In this document: one piece after another, positions 6,680 to 8,432 of the stretch
How the letters are laid out: each line of letters opens with the position of its first letter
Numbering within the stretch: the stretch's first letter is position 1
NCBI GenBank assembly: GCA_002440145.1
Contig: DJRS01000014.1
Location: forward strand, 1-8,432
DNA: 8,432 bases
From: Verrucomicrobia bacterium UBA6354
Lineage (GTDB): Bacteria > Verrucomicrobiota > Kiritimatiellia > RFP12 > UBA1067
Direction of reading: 5' to 3'
Notes under the pieces: generated by a model
What the model saw: the letters and a program-made list of their open reading frames with translations, nothing else
What the model was told of the DNA's origin: nothing
The model's database searches: none
Translations under genes and position numbers: made by a program

Positions 6680-6686
6680 TCAGAAA
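6673..6686. repeat. Perfect 14-base palindrome over the hisG stop codon
   Basis: TTTCTGATCAGAAA is a perfect inverted repeat centred at 6679/6680, with the hisG TGA at 6677-6679. It could be a dimeric regulator site for the genes downstream. A 14-base palindrome is only mildly unlikely in 8 kb, so it may be chance. Confidence 0.3.
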
Positions 6687-6727
6687 CCTCGGCTTAGCGG
6701 CCGAACAGAAATCAAGGAGAAAAACCT

Positions 6728-6817
6728 ATGGGTTCCATCAAAAAGAAACGTCGCAAAAAAATGTCCAAGCATAAATACGACAAGCGCATGAAAGCGCAGC
6801 GTCATAAAAACAAATAA
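6728..6817 (+). CDS. Very small basic AURKAIP1/COX24-type protein (bS22/mS38-like ribosomal protein)
   Basis: This 29-residue product is nearly all Lys, Arg and His. It starts MGSIKKKRRKKM, continues SKHKYDKRMKAQRHK and ends NK. The pattern MGS-KKRRK-M-K-K/H, then K-R-K-R, is that of bacterial AURKAIP1/COX24-domain proteins. That family is related to mitochondrial mS38 and mycobacterial bS22 and binds the small ribosomal subunit near the decoding region. The assignment rests on remembered family pattern. AAGGAGA at 6714-6720 is the strongest Shine-Dalgarno in the window, seven bases before the ATG, as expected of a highly expressed ribosomal gene. The gene lies 48 bases after hisG and just before a strong terminator, so it probably shares the hisG transcript. 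The product is short enough for automatic gene callers to miss. Confidence 0.82.
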   Translation: MGSIKKKRRKKMSKHKYDKRMKAQRHKNK

Positions 6818-6823
6818 GGCGCA

Positions 6824-6858
6824 GGAAGGGAGGTCCGGTGTGAACCGGACCTCTTTCC
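6824..6858 (+). terminator. Strong GC-rich hairpin terminator after the small ribosomal gene
   Basis: GAGGTCCGGT at 6830-6839 pairs perfectly over ten bases with ACCGGACCTC at 6844-6853, around a GTGA tetraloop. G-T and A-T pairs extend the base toward GGAAG/TTTCC. The T tract is short (TTT at 6854-6856). It begins 7 bases after the stop codon and ends about 20 bases before the exbB ATG. Confidence 0.75.
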
Positions 6859-6877
6859 GTCTCGTTTGAAAGGGTGT

Positions 6878-7243
6878 ATGAAGAAGCTAGTAGAGTTGTT
6901 TCTGGCCGGCGGCCCCGTCATGTGGCCCATTCTGGTCCTGTCCATCCTGGGCCTTGCCATTCTCGTCTGGAAGGCCGCGGCGTTCCGGAAGGGCGCGCAC
7001 GACGCGAAGGGTCTTGTCATCGTCTCAACCATCATCACGGCGGAACCCATGCTCGGCATTCTCGGCACGGTGACGGGCATCATGCAGACGTTCGGCGCGC
7101 TCAACGGCGCGGACGGCGCGGCGAATCCGCTCGCGGCGACGGCGGGCATCGGCGAGGCGCTCATTACGACGGCGGCCGGGCTTGTCGCCTCGCTGATTCT
7201 TCTCTTCCCCTACAATTGGCTCGACAGCCAGGTCGACGAATGA
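6878..7243 (+). CDS. exbB: Miniature MotA/TolQ/ExbB proton-channel protein
   Basis: ExbB forms the inner-membrane channel that, with ExbD, couples proton flow to TonB. This product is 121 aa, about half the 220-245 aa usual in the family. It keeps TM1 (about 14-36, MWPILVLSILGLAILVW), TM2 (about 46-73, with EPMLGILGTVTGIM) and TM3 (about 89-113, with GIGEALITTAAGLVAS). T64, E93 and T98 align with the conserved T148, E176 and T181 of E. coli ExbB. Only about 10-15 residues separate TM1 from TM2, where some 90 are normal. The C-terminal tail is about ten residues instead of about fifty. The ATG at 6878 follows AAGGG at a tight spacing of three; a TTG at 6866 would add four residues. The stop codon overlaps the exbD start. 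exbD and tonB in series support the ExbB role over MotA or TolQ. Confidence 0.85.
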   Translation: MKKLVELFLAGGPVMWPILVLSILGLAILVWKAAAFRKGAHDAKGLVIVSTIITAEPMLGILGTVTGIMQTFGALNGADGAANPLAATAGIGEALITTAAGLVASLILLFPYNWLDSQVDE

Positions 7244-7635
7244 GCCGGCGCAGGAGGGGAGCCCGGTTGGAAATGACGTCCTTGATGGATGTCATGTTCC
7301 TTGTGCTTGTTTTCTTCATCTACTGCATATTCGACATGTCCGTGCACCGCGGCGTCAAGGTGGATTTGCCGCGCGCGGCGGGGGCGGAAGAGCGCGGCGA
7401 AAGGATCGTCGTGACGATCCGCGCGGACGATTCGCTGCAGTTGAACGGCACGGACGTCTCGAAAGCCGGCGTTCTCTCCAAGGTGACGGCGTTGCGGGCG
7501 GCGGGCGTGCGCTTGCCGATCATCGTTTCGGCGGACCGCAAGGCGTCTCTCGGATGCGGGCTCGAGCTGCTTTCCGAACTGAAAGCGGCCGGTGTGGAGA
7601 AGGTATCGTTCCAGGTTTCGGGGCGCGAACCGTGA
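7240..7635 (+). CDS. exbD: ExbD/TolR biopolymer transport protein
   Basis: ExbD sits in the ExbB pore and anchors TonB in the periplasm. The 131-aa product has a short Arg-rich cytoplasmic N-terminus (RRRRGARLEM), one transmembrane helix at about 15-33, and a periplasmic domain to the end. D17 in SLMDVMFLVLVFF matches the essential intramembrane aspartate (D25 of E. coli ExbD). The periplasmic part shows the family fold pattern: VDLPRA, then a basic strand IVVTIRADDSLQLNG, PIIVSADRKASLG, and a final VSFQV strand. The start codon at 7240 forms ATGA with the exbB stop, indicating translational coupling. The end overlaps the tonB GTG. TolR is the alternative name, but the adjacent tonB and absence of tolA, tolB and pal favour ExbD. 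Confidence 0.9.
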   Translation: MSRRRRGARLEMTSLMDVMFLVLVFFIYCIFDMSVHRGVKVDLPRAAGAEERGERIVVTIRADDSLQLNGTDVSKAGVLSKVTALRAAGVRLPIIVSADRKASLGCGLELLSELKAAGVEKVSFQVSGREP

Positions 7636-8279
7636 GATTTTCGCTGGCATTGGCGGTATCGGTCGGCATCCATGCCGTTTTTGCCGCGCTGGGCGCCTGG
7701 TGGCTGGCGCGCGCGCAGGGGCCGGATACGCTCGCGCAGCTGGATTTGTCGGCGCTTGAACTCTCCTTCGCCGAGCAAGAGCGGACGGAAGCGCCGGCCG
7801 TGCCGCCCCCGCCCGACATGCCGCCGCCGGAGGAGTCTCCCGAAACCCCCGCGTCTGATCTGCCGCGCCCGCCTGAAATGGAGCCGGTCTCCCCGCCCGA
7901 GGCGGAAGAGATCGTCCCTTTGGAGCCACCCCCTCCAGCCGCGGCAAAGCGCCCGCCAGCGCCGCAACCGCCCGCCCCGCCCGCCGCGGCGCCCCGCCAG
8001 GCCGCCGTGGACGCCCCGCCCCGCCCCCGGCGCAGCATCCGGCCGGACTATCCGCGCGGCGCACGCCTCCGGGGCGAACAGGGCGAAGTGGAGCTGGAAC
8101 TTGAAGTCGGGGCGGACGGACGCGTCGCGGCGGCGCGGATTGTCCGTTCTTGTGGCTACGCCGTGTTGGACGACGCGGCGCTTGCCGCCGTGCGCGCCGC
8201 AAGATTCATTCCGGCGAAGTCGGGGAACACGTCCGTGCCGTCCGTCGCCCGGCTGAAACTCCGTTTCCAATTGAAGTAG
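7632..8279 (+). CDS. tonB: TonB-family energy transducer, GTG start
   Basis: TonB spans the periplasm and passes ExbB/ExbD energy to outer-membrane TonB-dependent transporters. The 215-aa product starts with a membrane anchor at about 3-27 in which S10 and H14 keep the SxxxH motif of E. coli TonB (S16, H20). Residues 54-135 are a proline-rich spacer with PPPP and EP/KP-like runs. The C-terminal TonB domain covers about 137-215: RPDYPRGAR, GEVELELEV, IVRSCGYAVLDDAAL and ARFIPA. The GTG at 7632 forms GTGA with the exbD stop; an ATG further upstream at 7554 in the same frame would overlap exbD heavily and precede the anchor with unrelated residues. It is the last gene of the three-gene cluster. 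No transporter gene is in view, so the cargo is unknown. Confidence 0.92.
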   Translation: MRFSLALAVSVGIHAVFAALGAWWLARAQGPDTLAQLDLSALELSFAEQERTEAPAVPPPPDMPPPEESPETPASDLPRPPEMEPVSPPEAEEIVPLEPPPPAAAKRPPAPQPPAPPAAAPRQAAVDAPPRPRRSIRPDYPRGARLRGEQGEVELELEVGADGRVAAARIVRSCGYAVLDDAALAAVRAARFIPAKSGNTSVPSVARLKLRFQLK

Positions 8280-8394
8280 GGCTTCTCGCGGTTCTTCTCT
8301 ACACGGGAAAGCCGCGCGGAACCCCGGTCGACAGGAGTTCTTACTGCCGTTTATCCTGCCACGCGGGAGTCGCGTCCCCAAGACATTGACAAGG

Positions 8395-8430
8395 GACCAA
8401 GGTCTCAGCATCAAGAGACCGCGGTCTTTT
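8395..8430 (+). terminator. Probable terminator downstream of tonB, at the window edge
   Basis: GGTCTC at 8401-8406 pairs with GAGACC at 8415-8420 around an eight-base loop. An outer GACC at 8395-8398 pairs with GGTC at 8423-8426 across a 2x2 internal loop. TTTT follows at 8427-8430. An alternative fold, AGAC/GTCT around CGCG (8416-8427), also ends in the T run. It lies 115 bases after tonB, and no gene is visible in between. It fits the 3' end of exbB-exbD-tonB. Confidence 0.6.
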
Positions 8431-8432
8431 AC

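Noticed and set aside
7554..7631. ATG at 7554 as the tonB start
   Set aside because: It would overlap exbD by 82 bases and put 26 unrelated residues ahead of the membrane anchor. The GTGA overlap at 7632 mirrors the ATGA overlap of exbB and exbD.
8386..8391. Perfect TTGACA as the -35 of a promoter at the right edge
   Set aside because: At 16-18 bases downstream there is no TATAAT-like box (CATCAA region), and the site merges into the terminator-like hairpin. A promoter beyond the edge cannot be judged.
8280..8394. Small gene or RNA after tonB
   Set aside because: No open frame with a ribosome-binding site and no recognisable RNA fold other than the edge hairpin.

Overview
The window is ordinary-looking, GC-rich bacterial chromosome with every gene on the + strand. 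It comes from a Gram-negative organism, because it encodes an ExbB/ExbD/TonB energy-transduction set that only makes sense with an outer membrane. The ketol-acid reductoisomerase is of the Bacteroidetes/yeast-like type, and there is a 29-residue AURKAIP1/COX24-type basic protein. Together with the base composition, this fits a member of the PVC group (Verrucomicrobia, Lentisphaerae or Kiritimatiellae), but that placement is an inference of low to moderate confidence. No rRNA, tRNA, CRISPR array, insertion sequence or phage gene was recognised.

Layout. (1) 1-2869: a promoter with an extended -10 box, an NhaC-family Na+/H+ antiporter with a signal peptide and a periplasmic N-terminal extension, then a DMT/EamA-family permease 34 bases downstream. 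(2) 2870-3163: a 294-base gene-free, pyrimidine-rich spacer that holds one hairpin and ends in the ilvC promoter. (3) 3164-4352: ilvC, followed by an intrinsic terminator. (4) 4450-5698: a promoter whose predicted transcript starts almost at the AUG of an unusual fusion. An excisionase/MerR-like helix-turn-helix of about 50 residues and a charged linker are joined in frame to a DRE-TIM (HMGL-like) aldolase-type barrel. A strong internal Shine-Dalgarno and ATG sit exactly at the domain junction. (5) 5745-6858: hisG (long form) with its own promoter and a short leader hairpin, then a 29-aa ribosome-associated protein gene and a strong GC-rich hairpin terminator. (6) 6878-8279: exbB, exbD and tonB with 4-base stop/start overlaps. 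The ExbB is a miniature version lacking almost all of the usual cytoplasmic domain. A probable terminator lies at the right edge.

How the genes relate. ilvC (branched-chain amino acids) and hisG (histidine) are isolated biosynthetic genes, each with its own promoter, so the chromosome appears not to group these pathways into classical operons. Three promoters share the identical nonamer TGGTATAAT and a fourth has TGATATACT, which points to a housekeeping sigma factor that relies on an extended -10. The exbB-exbD-tonB cluster has almost no room for its own promoter after the upstream terminator, so it may depend on read-through from hisG. The points most worth a second look are the HTH-aldolase fusion with two possible translation starts and the miniature ExbB. 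I see no clear evidence of a wholly new multi-gene system.
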